Part shown: positions 16,464 to 26,090 of the stretch, in pieces
Position numbering within the stretch: the first letter of the stretch is position 1
Layout: every line of letters starts with the position of its first letter
DNA from: Palsa-883 sp963826975
GTDB taxonomy: Bacteria > Pseudomonadota > Alphaproteobacteria > Acetobacterales > Acetobacteraceae
Length of the DNA stretch: 64,000 bases
Assembly (NCBI GenBank): GCA_963826975.1
Contig: CAWGZJ010000007.1
Location: 124,001-188,000, forward strand
Direction of reading: 5' to 3'
Notes under the pieces: generated by a model
What the model was told of the DNA's origin: nothing
What the model saw: the letters and a program-made list of their open reading frames with translations, nothing else
Database searches by the model: none
Made by a program: the position numbers and the translations under genes

Positions 16464-17659
16464 TGGAGCAGACCTGGCGCTGGTTCGGTCCCGATGACGC
16501 GATCGGCCTGGCGGAAATCCGCCAGACGGGTGCGACCGGCATCGTGACCGCGCTGCACCACATTCCGTATGGCGTGGTCTGGAGCCCCGACGAGATCGCC
16601 AAACGCAAGGCGACGATCGAGGCCGACGCAGCGCTGGGCCTGCGCTGGAGTGTGGTGGAGAGCCTGCCGATCGCCGAGCCGATCAAGCAGGGCGAAGGCG
16701 ATCTTGCCCGCCTGTTCGACAACTATCGCCTGTCGTTGCGCAACCTGGCGGCACAGGGCGTGACGACCGTCTGCTACAATTTCATGCCGGTACTGGACTG
16801 GACGCGAACCGAGCTTGCCGCGCCGCTGCCGGGCGGCGGCACCGCGCTGCGGTTCAACGCGCACGAATACGCGGCGTTCGATTGTTTCATCCTGCAGCGC
16901 AAGGGCGCCGAGGCGGAGCAGTCGCCCGCAGTGCTGGCCCGCGCCCGCGCCTGGTTCGACGGGGCATCGGAAGGCGACAGGGACCGCCTGCTCGGCAACA
17001 TCATGGCGGGTCTGCCGGGGGCGTATGACCGCTACGATGCGCCGGGCCTGCGCCGGATGCTGGATCGCTACGCCGACCTTGATGGCGATGGGCTGCGCGA
17101 GCACCTGGCGCGGTTCCTGCGCGAGGTGATCCCGACGGCCGAGGAAGTCGGCGTCCGCATGTGCATCCACCCCGACGATCCGCCGCGGCCGTTGTTCGGC
17201 CTGCCGCGCATCGTTTCGACTGCGGCGGATTTGGACTTCATCGTCGGTGCGGTGGACAGCGTGGCGAACGGTGTCACACTGTGCACCGGCTCGCTGGGCG
17301 CGCGCGCCGGAAACGATCTACCGGCGATAGCGGAACGTTTCGCTGGCAGTATTCATTTTGCCCATTTGCGCAATGTGGTGAAGGAGCCGGACGGTTCGTT
17401 CATGGAAGCCGATCATCTTGGTGGAGACGTCGACATGGTCGGCGTGGTTGCGGCGCTGCTGCGTGAGCAGGCGCGCCGGCACGCTGCGGGCGATGCCGCC
17501 TGGCGGATTCCGTTCCGCCCGGACCACGGTCACGAGCTGCTGGATGATGCGCGCCGCAAGACGCATCCGGGCTATCCGCTGATCGGGCGCATGCGGGGCC
17601 TGGCCGAATTGCGCGGCGTGATGACCGCGGTCGCCGCGATCAACACACTGCCGCTGTGA
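16463..17659 (+). CDS. uxuA: Mannonate dehydratase
   Basis: 398 residues, as usual for UxuA. The first residues (TWRWFGPDDAIGLAEIRQTGATGIVTALHHIPYG) are the family hallmark, and a His/Cys metal site follows (MCIHPDDPP near 233, CTGSLGARAGND near 274, HFAHLRN, PDHGHELLDD). The enzyme dehydrates D-mannonate to 2-keto-3-deoxygluconate in the hexuronate pathway. The ATG at 16463 overlaps the GntR stop (TGATG); a GTG directly before it is the alternative start. Confidence 0.93.
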   Translation: MEQTWRWFGPDDAIGLAEIRQTGATGIVTALHHIPYGVVWSPDEIAKRKATIEADAALGLRWSVVESLPIAEPIKQGEGDLARLFDNYRLSLRNLAAQGVTTVCYNFMPVLDWTRTELAAPLPGGGTALRFNAHEYAAFDCFILQRKGAEAEQSPAVLARARAWFDGASEGDRDRLLGNIMAGLPGAYDRYDAPGLRRMLDRYADLDGDGLREHLARFLREVIPTAEEVGVRMCIHPDDPPRPLFGLPRIVSTAADLDFIVGAVDSVANGVTLCTGSLGARAGNDLPAIAERFAGSIHFAHLRNVVKEPDGSFMEADHLGGDVDMVGVVAALLREQARRHAAGDAAWRIPFRPDHGHELLDDARRKTHPGYPLIGRMRGLAELRGVMTAVAAINTLPL

Positions 17660-17660
17660 C

Positions 17661-19133
17661 GTGACTTCCGTGCGCCGGTTCCGCCGCGATGCGCTTGCCG
17701 GACTGCCGGACGCGGTGCGGCGCCCGGACTTCGATCCGGCTACGATCGGGACGGGCATCGTGCACCTGGGTATCGGCGCTTTCGCGCGCGCGCATCTGGC
17801 CTGCTACACACAGCCATTGTTACGGAACGATCCGGGCTGGGGGATTCTGGGCGTCAGCCTGCGCCGGGCGGACACCCACGACGCGCTGGCGGCGCAGGAT
17901 TTTCTTTATACCTGCGCCGAGCAGGACGGCGCGGGCGAACGGCTGACTGTCATGGCGGCGCTGACCGGCGTGCTGGTCGCGCCGCGGGCGCCGGGCGCCG
18001 TGCTGGCGCGGCTCGCGGACCCGGCGGTGCGCATCGTTACGCTGACGGTCACCGAGAAGGGCTATTACCGCGCCGACGCGAGCGGCGGGTTGGATGTGGA
18101 CGATCCGGCGATTCGACGCGACCTTGCGAGTGCTGACGCGCCGGGTACGGTGCCCGGGCTGCTGGTCGCCGCGCTGCGTCTGCGGCGGGCGGCGGGCGTG
18201 CCACCTTTCACCGTGCTGTCCTGCGACAACCTGCCGGAGAACGGCAGCTCCACGCGTCGGGTGGTGACGGAGTTTGCCGAATGCCTCGATCCGGCGCTGG
18301 GGCGCTTCATCACCGATGCGGTGGCTTTCCCGAGCTGCATGGTGGACCGCATCGTTCCCGCAACGACCGACACGGACCGGGCGCGGATCGACGCGGCACT
18401 GGGCGCCGAGGACCGTTGGCCGGTGGTCTGCGAGCCCTTCACGCAATGGGTGATCGAGGATCGCTTTCCGCTCGGACGTCCCGCCTGGGAAAACACCGGG
18501 GCGGAGCTGGTCGATGATGTTCGGCCGTATGAGGAAATGAAGCTCCGGCTGCTTAATGGCAGCCATTCGAGCATTGCCTACCTGGGGCAACTGGCGGGCT
18601 GGCAGACGGTGGCCGAGGCGATCGCCGAGCCGGCACTCGCCGCACATATTTCAGCGCTGATGCGGGAGATTGCGACCACGCTGCATCTGCCGGCGGCGGT
18701 CGATCTGGCCGCGTATCGGCGCGCGCTGCTGGCGCGGTTCGCCAATCCCGCGTTGCGTCACCGCACGGCGCAGATCGCCATGGACGGGTCGCAGAAGCTG
18801 CCGCAGCGGCTGTTCGCGCCGGCGTTGGCGCGGCTGGAAGCGGGGCAGGATGTGCCGCGCATTGCGCTCGGCGTCGCTGCCTGGTTGCGCTATCTGCAAG
18901 GCAGCACTGACGACGGCTCGCCACTTGTGGTGGACGATCCCAGAGCCGATGTGCTGACCAGCGCCGCACGCGCGGCACCTACGCCGCGGGCACTGTGCGA
19001 TGCGATCCTTGGGATGCGGGACGTGGTGCCGCCGGCACTCGCGGGTTCGACGATATTCCGCAACGAGGTTCTGAGCGCGCTCGATCGGCTTGCGACAATT
19101 GGCGTTCGCCGGACCTTGGCCGCCATGACCTGA
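17661..19133 (+). CDS. uxuB: Mannitol dehydrogenase/fructuronate reductase family protein
   Basis: 490 residues. N-terminal Rossmann-type NAD domain (GIVHLGIGAFARAHLA, about 32-47), then the polyol dehydrogenase domain with the catalytic signature KLRLLNGSHSS (about 293-303). Directly behind uxuA it should reduce D-fructuronate to D-mannonate, which uxuA then dehydrates. Mannitol or altronate specificity cannot be excluded from sequence. GTG start, one base after the uxuA stop. Confidence 0.9.
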   Translation: MTSVRRFRRDALAGLPDAVRRPDFDPATIGTGIVHLGIGAFARAHLACYTQPLLRNDPGWGILGVSLRRADTHDALAAQDFLYTCAEQDGAGERLTVMAALTGVLVAPRAPGAVLARLADPAVRIVTLTVTEKGYYRADASGGLDVDDPAIRRDLASADAPGTVPGLLVAALRLRRAAGVPPFTVLSCDNLPENGSSTRRVVTEFAECLDPALGRFITDAVAFPSCMVDRIVPATTDTDRARIDAALGAEDRWPVVCEPFTQWVIEDRFPLGRPAWENTGAELVDDVRPYEEMKLRLLNGSHSSIAYLGQLAGWQTVAEAIAEPALAAHISALMREIATTLHLPAAVDLAAYRRALLARFANPALRHRTAQIAMDGSQKLPQRLFAPALARLEAGQDVPRIALGVAAWLRYLQGSTDDGSPLVVDDPRADVLTSAARAAPTPRALCDAILGMRDVVPPALAGSTIFRNEVLSALDRLATIGVRRTLAAMT

Positions 19134-19164
19134 CCGAATACGAAACGACAGAGGGAACGTAACC

Positions 19165-19998
19165 GTGAAATGCCTGAAACATGTCCTTGCCGGCGCCGCG
19201 CTGCTGAGCGCCTTGCTGGTGACGCTGCCGGCGATGGCACAGGAGCCGCCCGCCCCGGGCGCCAGCCCGCGGATCGATGCGATCCGCAAGGCCGGCGCGC
19301 TGCGCGTTGGCGTGCTGGCCAACGCGCCCTGGCTGGTGGAGAGCACTACCGGGGGCGAACAGTGGTCCGGTCCCGCCTGGGTGCTGGCCGAGGAATACGC
19401 ACGGCGGCTTGGTGTGAAGCTGCAGCCTGTGCTGGTTTCGCACGAAACCAAAATCCCGGTGCTCGCCGCGAACCAGGTGGACATCTCCATCACGGCGCTG
19501 GCCGAAACGCCGGACCGTGATCCCGTGGTGGACTTCGTGCTCTATTCGAACACCAGCGTCTGCATGTTCGGCCGCGCCGACGATGCACGCTTCGCGCGCG
19601 CCAAGACAGTGGACGATTTGGATCAGCCCGACGTTACGATCGCGTATTTCATCGGTGGGGCCGAGGAAGGCTGGGTGAAACAACGTTTTCCGCGGGCAAA
19701 ATTCCTGGGTGTGGCGAACTCGGGTGCCACCGCGCCGCTGGAAGACATCATGGCCGGGCGGGCCGACGCGGCTCCGATCAACCGTATTCCGTGGGTCCCG
19801 ATGAACCATAAGGTGAAGGGTCTGGCCGTGCTGCCTAAGGAGAACAACTGCCAGGGTAGCACTGAGAAGGCTCAGCCGGTCGGCGTGGCGATCGACAAGC
19901 ACCAGCCGGTGTTCCTGGCGTGGTTGCGCGCTGTGGAGGCAACGATCCATACGAAGCTTGAGGCCGCGGAGCAACAGGTGATCGGGACGATGAAGTAG
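19165..19998 (+). CDS. ABC transporter substrate-binding protein, family 3
   Basis: 277 residues with an N-terminal signal peptide (about 1-25, cleavage after AMA). The mature domain resembles polar-amino-acid binding proteins: RKAGALRVGVLANAPWL, DISITALAETPDRDPVVDFVLYS, and a C-terminal lobe. It starts from a GTG with GAGGGAA upstream, 31 bases behind uxuB. Since it shares the uxu operon, the ligand may be a sugar acid or sugar-acid conjugate instead of an amino acid (inference). Confidence 0.88.
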   Translation: MKCLKHVLAGAALLSALLVTLPAMAQEPPAPGASPRIDAIRKAGALRVGVLANAPWLVESTTGGEQWSGPAWVLAEEYARRLGVKLQPVLVSHETKIPVLAANQVDISITALAETPDRDPVVDFVLYSNTSVCMFGRADDARFARAKTVDDLDQPDVTIAYFIGGAEEGWVKQRFPRAKFLGVANSGATAPLEDIMAGRADAAPINRIPWVPMNHKVKGLAVLPKENNCQGSTEKAQPVGVAIDKHQPVFLAWLRAVEATIHTKLEAAEQQVIGTMK

Positions 19999-20021
19999 CG
20001 GGTTGGGTGGTGGTGGTGAGG

Positions 20022-20140
20022 TCCTCCCCCTCCCCTTGAGGGAGGGGGTTGGGGGGAGGGGTTGGTGCCGGGGTCACACCGCAGGTCCGTGGCGCCCCCC
20101 CTCCCCCCGCCCCCCTCCCTCAAGGGGGAGGGGGAGAGTT
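20022..20140. repeat. Inverted pair of C/G-run repeats
   Basis: Two copies of a CTCCCCCTCCCCTTGAGGGAGGGGG-like unit face each other (about 20024-20065 and 20095-20137), separated by 29 bases. A third copy is at 29313-29354. It fills the gap between the binding-protein and permease genes, where a strong hairpin could set different expression levels for the two parts of the transporter. Confidence 0.7.
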
Positions 20141-20219
20141 TTCTCCAACCATGCACTTGTTCTGGTGCCCATGACCTTTAACCCGGCGACACCGATAACG
20201 ACCAAGCCGAACCATCGCC

Positions 20220-20885
20220 ATGGAACTTGATTTCTCGCCCGTCATCGACAGTTGGCGCTTCCTGCTCGGCGGGTTGGGCGTGACGCTGGCGCTGTCGGCG
20301 CTGACTATGGTTTGCGGCCTGGTGCTGGGCGGTGCTGTCGGCCTGGCGCGCTGCTACGGGCCGGCCTGGTTGCGCTGGCCGCTGGTATTCTACATCGACT
20401 CGATGCGCGCCGTGCCGGTACTGGTCGTGCTGGTGTGGAGCTACTTTGCGCTGCCGATCGTTACGGGCGTGGTGCTGCCGCCGTTCTGGGCGGCGCTGGT
20501 GGCTCTCAGCGCACATATCGCGGCCTATGTGGCCGAGATCGTTCGTGCCGGCATCAGTTCGATCCGCCCGGGGCAGAGCCGCGCCGCGTTCGCGCTGGGG
20601 ATGTCGCGCGCGCAGACGATCCGCCAGGTCATCCTGCCGCAGGCGCTGGTGCGCATGCTGCCGGCGTTCGGATCGGTGCTGTCCATCACCATCAAGGACA
20701 CGGCGATCGCCGCGGTGATCGCGGTGCCGGAATATATGAAACAGTCGCAGACCCTGGCTGGTGAAAGCTTCCGCCCGATCGAGGTGTTTCTGGTGGCAAT
20801 GGCGGTCTACTTCGTCATCCTGTTTCCGGTTACCCGCGCCGTGGACATGGTCTACGTGCGGCTTGCGCATCTCGGCCGGTCATGA
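20220..20885 (+). CDS. Amino-acid-type ABC transporter permease
   Basis: 221-residue HisMQ-family permease with about five membrane helices and the coupling loop SIRPGQSRAAFALGMSR (about 118-134). It overlaps the next permease by 4 bases (ATGA). Together with 20882-21541, the ATPase at 21538 and the binding protein at 19165 it completes a polar-amino-acid-type importer tied to the uxuAB genes. Confidence 0.93.
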   Translation: MELDFSPVIDSWRFLLGGLGVTLALSALTMVCGLVLGGAVGLARCYGPAWLRWPLVFYIDSMRAVPVLVVLVWSYFALPIVTGVVLPPFWAALVALSAHIAAYVAEIVRAGISSIRPGQSRAAFALGMSRAQTIRQVILPQALVRMLPAFGSVLSITIKDTAIAAVIAVPEYMKQSQTLAGESFRPIEVFLVAMAVYFVILFPVTRAVDMVYVRLAHLGRS

Positions 20886-21541
20886 ACCTCGACTGGTCCG
20901 TGGTGTGGCGCAACGCCGGCGCGCTGGTCGAGGGCACCGAGCTGACCGTGGCACTCGCGGTGCTGACGATGGCGATCGCGGTGCCGGGCGGCATCGTGCT
21001 GGCACTGATGCGTCTGTCGCGCTCGCGGCTGCTGTCCGGCGCAAGCGCCAGCTTCGTCGAGCTGTTCCGCAACCTGCCGCTGATTCTGGTGATCTACACG
21101 GCGTATTACGTGATGCCGATTTCCCTGGGCCTGCGGTTTTCACCGTTCACCACCGGGCTGATTGCTCTTGCGCTGAATGTCTCGGCCTATAACGGCGAGA
21201 CATTCCGTGCCGGGATCGGATCGATCCGCAAGGGTCAGAGCGAGGCGGCGTTCGCGCTCGGCATGTCCCGTTGGCAGGCGATGCGGCAGGTGGTGCTGCC
21301 GCAGGCGGCGCGGCGCGTGCTGCCTGTGCTGGCCAGCACCTGGGTGTCGCTGTTCAAGGACACCTCGCTGGTCTCGGTGATCGCGGTCGGCGAACTCGCC
21401 TATACCGCGATGCGGATCCGTTCGCAGACCTTCCGGGTGCTGGAGATGCTTACGGCGATGGCCGCGATCTACTGGGCGCTGGGTTATCCGCAGGCGAAGC
21501 TGACCGACTGGCTGGACCGTCGGCTGGGAGTGAGCGAATGA
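20882..21541 (+). CDS. Amino-acid-type ABC transporter permease
   Basis: 219-residue HisMQ-family permease; coupling loop GSIRKGQSEAAFALGMSRW (about 111-129). Partner of the preceding permease, with 4-base ATGA overlaps both to it and to the following ATPase gene, so the three inner-membrane and cytosolic parts are translationally coupled. Confidence 0.93.
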   Translation: MNLDWSVVWRNAGALVEGTELTVALAVLTMAIAVPGGIVLALMRLSRSRLLSGASASFVELFRNLPLILVIYTAYYVMPISLGLRFSPFTTGLIALALNVSAYNGETFRAGIGSIRKGQSEAAFALGMSRWQAMRQVVLPQAARRVLPVLASTWVSLFKDTSLVSVIAVGELAYTAMRIRSQTFRVLEMLTAMAAIYWALGYPQAKLTDWLDRRLGVSE

Positions 21542-22308
21542 GCGCGGGTCACAGCGGACCATCGGGCGCGCCGCCGGTGCTGGTCTATCGCGGTGTGCGC
21601 AAGCTGTTCGGCGATTTCGTTGCGTTGGACGAGGTGTCGATGGAGGTGCGCAAGGACCAGGTGGTCTGCCTGATCGGTCCCTCGGGTTCGGGCAAGTCGA
21701 CGCTGCTTCGTTGCACTAACGGGCTGGAACTGATCGACGGCGGCGAGATCCGCCTGGACGGCGAACCGCTGCCGCGCGACTGGAACGGCATGCGCCGGGT
21801 GCGCCAGCGAATGGGCATGGTGTTCCAGAACTTCGAGTTGTTTCCGCACAAGACGGCGCTCGGCAACGTGGCGATCGGCCCGCTGACGGTGCTGCGCATG
21901 ACACGGACGGCGGCCGAGGCGCGGGCGATGGCGCTGCTCGACAAGGTCGGGCTCGCCGACAAAGGAGAAAGCTTTCCCGCCGAGTTGTCCGGCGGGCAGC
22001 AGCAGCGCGTGGCCATCGCGCGGGCGCTGGCGATGGAGCCCGCGGTCATGCTGTTTGACGAACCGACCTCGGCGCTCGATCCGGAAACGATCGGCGAGGT
22101 GCTGAATGTCATGAAGCGGCTTGCCGAAGAGGGCATGACGATGATCGTGGTGACACACGAGATGACCTTCGCGCGGCGTGTCGCCGATTGGGTCGTCGTG
22201 TTCGAGCGCGGTGCGGTAATCGAGCAGGGTCCACCGGCACAGATCTTCGACGCTCCGCTGGTCGGGCGCACGCGGGACTTCCTCAGCCATCTTGGGTGGG
22301 CTGGGTGA
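21538..22308 (+). CDS. Amino-acid-type ABC transporter ATPase
   Basis: 256 residues from the ATG at 21538. Walker A GPSGSGKST (about 47-55), Q-loop MVFQNFELFPHKT, signature LSGGQQQRVAIARALA (about 154-169), Walker B VMLFDEPTSALDPE, and the H-loop VVTHEM. GlnQ/HisP type. It closes the gntR-uxu-ABC operon; the convergent MFS gene ends 53 bases further on. Confidence 0.94.
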   Translation: MSAGHSGPSGAPPVLVYRGVRKLFGDFVALDEVSMEVRKDQVVCLIGPSGSGKSTLLRCTNGLELIDGGEIRLDGEPLPRDWNGMRRVRQRMGMVFQNFELFPHKTALGNVAIGPLTVLRMTRTAAEARAMALLDKVGLADKGESFPAELSGGQQQRVAIARALAMEPAVMLFDEPTSALDPETIGEVLNVMKRLAEEGMTMIVVTHEMTFARRVADWVVVFERGAVIEQGPPAQIFDAPLVGRTRDFLSHLGWAG

Positions 22309-22360
22309 CAGGGCCACGCGCTACGGCAGCGGATCGAACCGGAAGAGCACTGGCCTTGGC

Positions 22361-23680
22361 CTACCGCGCCGGGTGCATCGCCACCTCGGGCAGCCCGCTC
22401 GTTTCCTGTGCGGGGGCGGGCGCCAGCATCATGGCGATCACGGTGGTGCAATTGCACAACACCATGAGCGCTGCCACGGGCCACCACGCCCCACCAACCG
22501 CAGCCACCGCCGCCGTCGCGACAAGCGGCAATGGCCCGCCAATCAACGCGCCGGTCGTCTCGCGCGCCAGTGCGATGCCGCTGTAGCGCAGGCGAACCTC
22601 GAACAACTCGGTATAGAACGATGGCTGCACGCCGAAGACCGCACGCAGCCCGACCGCGAAGCCAACGACCATCGCCAGAACGATGACGATCGGATTGCGC
22701 GTTTCCAGCAGCCAGAAGAACGGGAACGCGTACAACGCCCCGAACAGTGAGCCGGCGATCATGATCGTTCTGCGCCCGATTATATCGGACAGCCGTCCGT
22801 ACAGCACGCAGGCGAGGCTGCCACAGAGCGCGGCGATCACCAGCGCGGTCAGTGCCGTCGCCTGCGACACGCCGAGCTGCCTTGTCATGAAGCCGAGCGT
22901 GTAGACGGTGTAAACATAGCCGATGCACGGTCCGACATTGGCGCCCATCGCCACCAGAACTCGGCCGGGATGATGGGTGATCAATTCCCAGGCCGGCGCG
23001 CGCGTCAGGCGGGCGGTGTCCTTTACGGCATTGAATTCCGGTGTTTCGAGGATACGTCGCCGCACGAAGTAACCGATCCCAACCGCGACGACGCTGAGCA
23101 GGAACGGCACGCGCCATCCCCAGGCGATAAACTGATCCTGCGGCAACAGCGCGAACAGGAAGAAAACGCCGGCGGAGAGGGCGATGGCAAGGTCGGTGGC
23201 GGACGGTGGCCAGCTCGCGAAGAAACCCCGGCGCGTCGATCCGTATTCGGCGGCGAACAGGATTGCGCCGGCATACTCGGCGCCCGCCCCCAGGCCCTGC
23301 ACCAGGCGCAGCAGCAGAAGCATGATCGGTGCCGCAATGCCGATCGCACCATAGGTGGGCAGCAGGCCGATCGCCGCGGTGCCGAACCCCATCAGCAGCA
23401 ACGTGGCAATCAGGACAGGCTTGCGGCCGTACTTGTCGCCGAAGTGGCCGAACAGCACGCCGCCAAACGGGCGCACGAGATAGCCCACCGCGAACGTGGC
23501 GTAGGACGCAAGCACCCCCACCAGCGGATCATAGTTGGGGAAGAACACCTTGTTCAGCACGAGTGCCGCGGCGGTGCCGTAGAGGTAGAAATCGTACCAT
23601 TCCACGATCGTGCCGATGGTGCTGGCACCGACCGCCTGCCAACGGGTCGTACGCGTCCCCGCGGTCGCCGCGTGCTGCAT
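22361..23680 (-). CDS. MFS transporter, metabolite:H+ symporter type
   Basis: 439 residues from the ATG at 23680 (MQHAATAGTRTTRWQAVGAS). The IGTIVEWYDFYLYGTAAAL segment (about 19-37) is the hallmark of the MHS subfamily (shikimate, citrate, alpha-ketoglutarate, proline/betaine carriers). The GDKYGRKPVL loop between helices 2 and 3 fits the general MFS motif. About 12 membrane helices. It is followed in transcription by nothing (convergent end); 49 bases upstream lies the phytanoyl-CoA dioxygenase-like gene, which may supply or consume its substrate. Confidence 0.9.
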   Translation of the reverse strand: MQHAATAGTRTTRWQAVGASTIGTIVEWYDFYLYGTAAALVLNKVFFPNYDPLVGVLASYATFAVGYLVRPFGGVLFGHFGDKYGRKPVLIATLLLMGFGTAAIGLLPTYGAIGIAAPIMLLLLRLVQGLGAGAEYAGAILFAAEYGSTRRGFFASWPPSATDLAIALSAGVFFLFALLPQDQFIAWGWRVPFLLSVVAVGIGYFVRRRILETPEFNAVKDTARLTRAPAWELITHHPGRVLVAMGANVGPCIGYVYTVYTLGFMTRQLGVSQATALTALVIAALCGSLACVLYGRLSDIIGRRTIMIAGSLFGALYAFPFFWLLETRNPIVIVLAMVVGFAVGLRAVFGVQPSFYTELFEVRLRYSGIALARETTGALIGGPLPLVATAAVAAVGGAWWPVAALMVLCNCTTVIAMMLAPAPAQETSGLPEVAMHPAR

Positions 23681-23729
23681 GCTGGTTATTCTCCCGCCGC
23701 GTGGGCCGGTTGATCCCGACCCGCTTGGT

Positions 23730-24632
23730 TCATTGTGCCGGCTGTAGTTCCGGTTGGCGGGCACCCTCCGGCACTTCGAAGAAGCGCCGCTTGAGACCCT
23801 TTTGATTCTCGTAGATGGAACCTTGCAGATCCGCCGGCGGCAATGGCAGCCGAACCGGTACCGGTTCAAGCCGTGGTTGAATGGTGGAGGCGCCGGCGAC
23901 CATGAGCTTGTCGTATGCTTCCACACCGCTGGGGAAGCCCAGCAGCGGCCACGCGTCAGCGGCGCGGTACTGCAGCAACAGCAGCCGACGCTCCTTGTTC
24001 GAGGTGTTGGGCGCCGAGCCGTGCACGGCGCGAACATGGTGGACGGTGATCGAGCCTGCCGCGCCGGTCAGCGGGATTGCCTTCGCGTAGTCGATCTCGC
24101 GCGTGGCGGGGTCCATTGCCCCGCAGAACCTGCCGTCGGTGTGATGGTCGAATACCGGACCCTTGTGGCTACCCGGAATGATCATGAGCGGGCCATTCGC
24201 AAGCTCCATGTCATCCATCATGATGCCAACGGCGGCCAGGTCGTCGTTGGTGTGCGGATAGAATGCCCAGTCCTGATGCCACTCCACCGCGGCGCCGAAG
24301 CCGGCGGACTTCATGTTGAGTTTGGCGGTATCGAACCGGATATTGGGGCCCCAAAGCGCTTGCAGAACCGCAATGATCTTCTCTTGGCGCACAAGGTCTG
24401 CGTAGGTGGGATGGTGCAGGTGCGGCGACTTGATCCGCCGCACGCGCGGCTGCTGCGGCGTGTGGGTGTCTTCCAGGTCGTAGATCTCGTCGTGCTGCAC
24501 GACCGCGCGGGCCTTCTCGACGAATTCGTCCGTCACGTGGCGCAGACGGCGAACTTCGTCCTGCGTGAGCACGTTGGGTACGACAATGGCGCCAACCTTG
24601 TTGTACTCGTCGATCTGCGATTGATTGAGCAC
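23730..24632 (-). CDS. Phytanoyl-CoA dioxygenase family protein
   Basis: 300 residues read from a GTG at 24632, which has GGAGG upstream; an ATG at 24668 is weaker. The 2-oxoglutarate/Fe(II) facial triad is visible: H-x-D in VEWHQDWAFYP (about 141), distal H in TVHHVRAVHGSAPN (about 220), plus PGSHKGPVFDHH and an arginine for 2-oxoglutarate near 233 (KERRLLLLQYRA). It hydroxylates an unactivated carbon with O2 and 2-oxoglutarate. Substrate unknown; a second paralogue-like gene lies at 26091. Confidence 0.9.
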   Translation of the reverse strand: MLNQSQIDEYNKVGAIVVPNVLTQDEVRRLRHVTDEFVEKARAVVQHDEIYDLEDTHTPQQPRVRRIKSPHLHHPTYADLVRQEKIIAVLQALWGPNIRFDTAKLNMKSAGFGAAVEWHQDWAFYPHTNDDLAAVGIMMDDMELANGPLMIIPGSHKGPVFDHHTDGRFCGAMDPATREIDYAKAIPLTGAAGSITVHHVRAVHGSAPNTSNKERRLLLLQYRAADAWPLLGFPSGVEAYDKLMVAGASTIQPRLEPVPVRLPLPPADLQGSIYENQKGLKRRFFEVPEGARQPELQPAQ

Positions 24633-24735
24633 GGTCGATTTCCTCCAGAACTCTCTTGCGTCGGACACCCGGAGTTAGCTACCGGCGGTCCTTTGTTCCC
24701 ATCAGACAGTCACACGGCGGGTGATCAGTCAATCA

Positions 24736-26028
24736 TCAGGCCTGCGACGGCGTGGCCTGCAACACCGCCGCCTGTGTGGCCGGCTGGCGAACGAACACCG
24801 CCACCGACAGGGCGCCCAATACGGCGATCGCCCCGGTCAGCACGAACGCGCTGGTGAACGATCCGCTGGCCTGCACCATGTAGCCGGTCGCGGCTGGCGC
24901 AACGATCCCCGCCAGGTTCGCGATCAGATGGACAAAGCCGCTGACGCCACCGACGCGCCCCTTGCTGATCGTGTCGAGGATGATCGCCCAGTAGGTGTTC
25001 CCGGTCAGGTACATGAAGAACACCGATACCGTCATCAGCGATACCGCCGATGCCACGCTGGTGACGGTGCCGGCCAACGCCACGCAAACGGCGGCGATCA
25101 GCAGCCCGCTCACCAGGACAAGCTTGCGCGACCACAGGGCGTTTCCGGTCAGCCGATAGATGCCGTCGCAGACCATTCCGCCTCCGGCCAGCCCGACGAA
25201 GCCCAGCAGCCATGGGATGGCGCTCACGAAACTCATGGACTTGATGCTGAGATGCTGTTGCATCGTCAGGTAGCTGGGAAACCACGAGAGGAAGAAATAC
25301 AGGATATAGGCGTAGCCGAAGAATGCGAAGGCGGTGGCCAGCACGCCCGGGCGCATCAGCAGCGGCCCCAGTTTCACCGGCGACTGGACGCCCGAAGGCT
25401 CCTGGTCGCCGGCGATGTCAGCGCGTTCGGCCGCGGTGGTATTGGGGTTTTGCTCCGGCCGGTCGGTGACCAGCAGCAGCCAGGCGACGGCCCAGCACAG
25501 GCCAATGACCGCGATAACCACGAACGACACGCGCCAGCCGAATGACAGTGCAATGAAGCCGACGACCGGCCCGGCCAGCGCTCCGCCGAGCGGGGTTCCG
25601 GCATTGGCCCAGCCCACCGCGCTGGCTTGCTGGCGGCGGGGGAACCAGTTGCTGACCAGCTTGTTGGTCGCCGAGCCGTATGGGCCCTCACCCATGCCGA
25701 AGATCGCCCGCACCGCCAGCAGCGAGGCATAGTTGAACACGAGGGCGGTCAGGCCGCAGAACACCGACCACACGACGGCGGCAATGCCGAAGACGTTTCG
25801 GCCGCCGATCCGATCGGACGCGTAGCCGCCGACGAAGCAGAACGCCGCGTAGCCAAAGAAGAACGCGCTGAACACCCAGCCGAGTTCGGACGGCGATAGC
25901 GACAATTGTTGGGTCAGGAAGGGTGCGGCGACCGCGATGGCCGAGCGGTCGAGGTAATTGATCATGCCGCCAAGGAACAGCAGTGCGACGACCGTCCAAC
26001 GCACGGTGCCAAACATTTTCATGGTCAT
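24736..26028 (-). CDS. MFS transporter, anion:cation symporter type
   Basis: 430 residues from the ATG at 26028 (MTMKMFGTVRWTVVALLFLGGMINYLDRSA), preceded by GTAGGGG. The INYLDR motif in helix 1 and GGYASDRIGGRNVF loop place it in the hexuronate/tartrate/phthalate (ACS) branch. About 12 helices. Located between two phytanoyl-CoA-dioxygenase genes on the same strand, so an organic acid handled by them is the likely cargo. Confidence 0.9.
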   Translation of the reverse strand: MTMKMFGTVRWTVVALLFLGGMINYLDRSAIAVAAPFLTQQLSLSPSELGWVFSAFFFGYAAFCFVGGYASDRIGGRNVFGIAAVVWSVFCGLTALVFNYASLLAVRAIFGMGEGPYGSATNKLVSNWFPRRQQASAVGWANAGTPLGGALAGPVVGFIALSFGWRVSFVVIAVIGLCWAVAWLLLVTDRPEQNPNTTAAERADIAGDQEPSGVQSPVKLGPLLMRPGVLATAFAFFGYAYILYFFLSWFPSYLTMQQHLSIKSMSFVSAIPWLLGFVGLAGGGMVCDGIYRLTGNALWSRKLVLVSGLLIAAVCVALAGTVTSVASAVSLMTVSVFFMYLTGNTYWAIILDTISKGRVGGVSGFVHLIANLAGIVAPAATGYMVQASGSFTSAFVLTGAIAVLGALSVAVFVRQPATQAAVLQATPSQA

Positions 26029-26090
26029 TGCCCCTACACCATCCGGCGGGATGTTTTTCCCTGTGTCATCCGACAGGATGCGCTTTGCCG

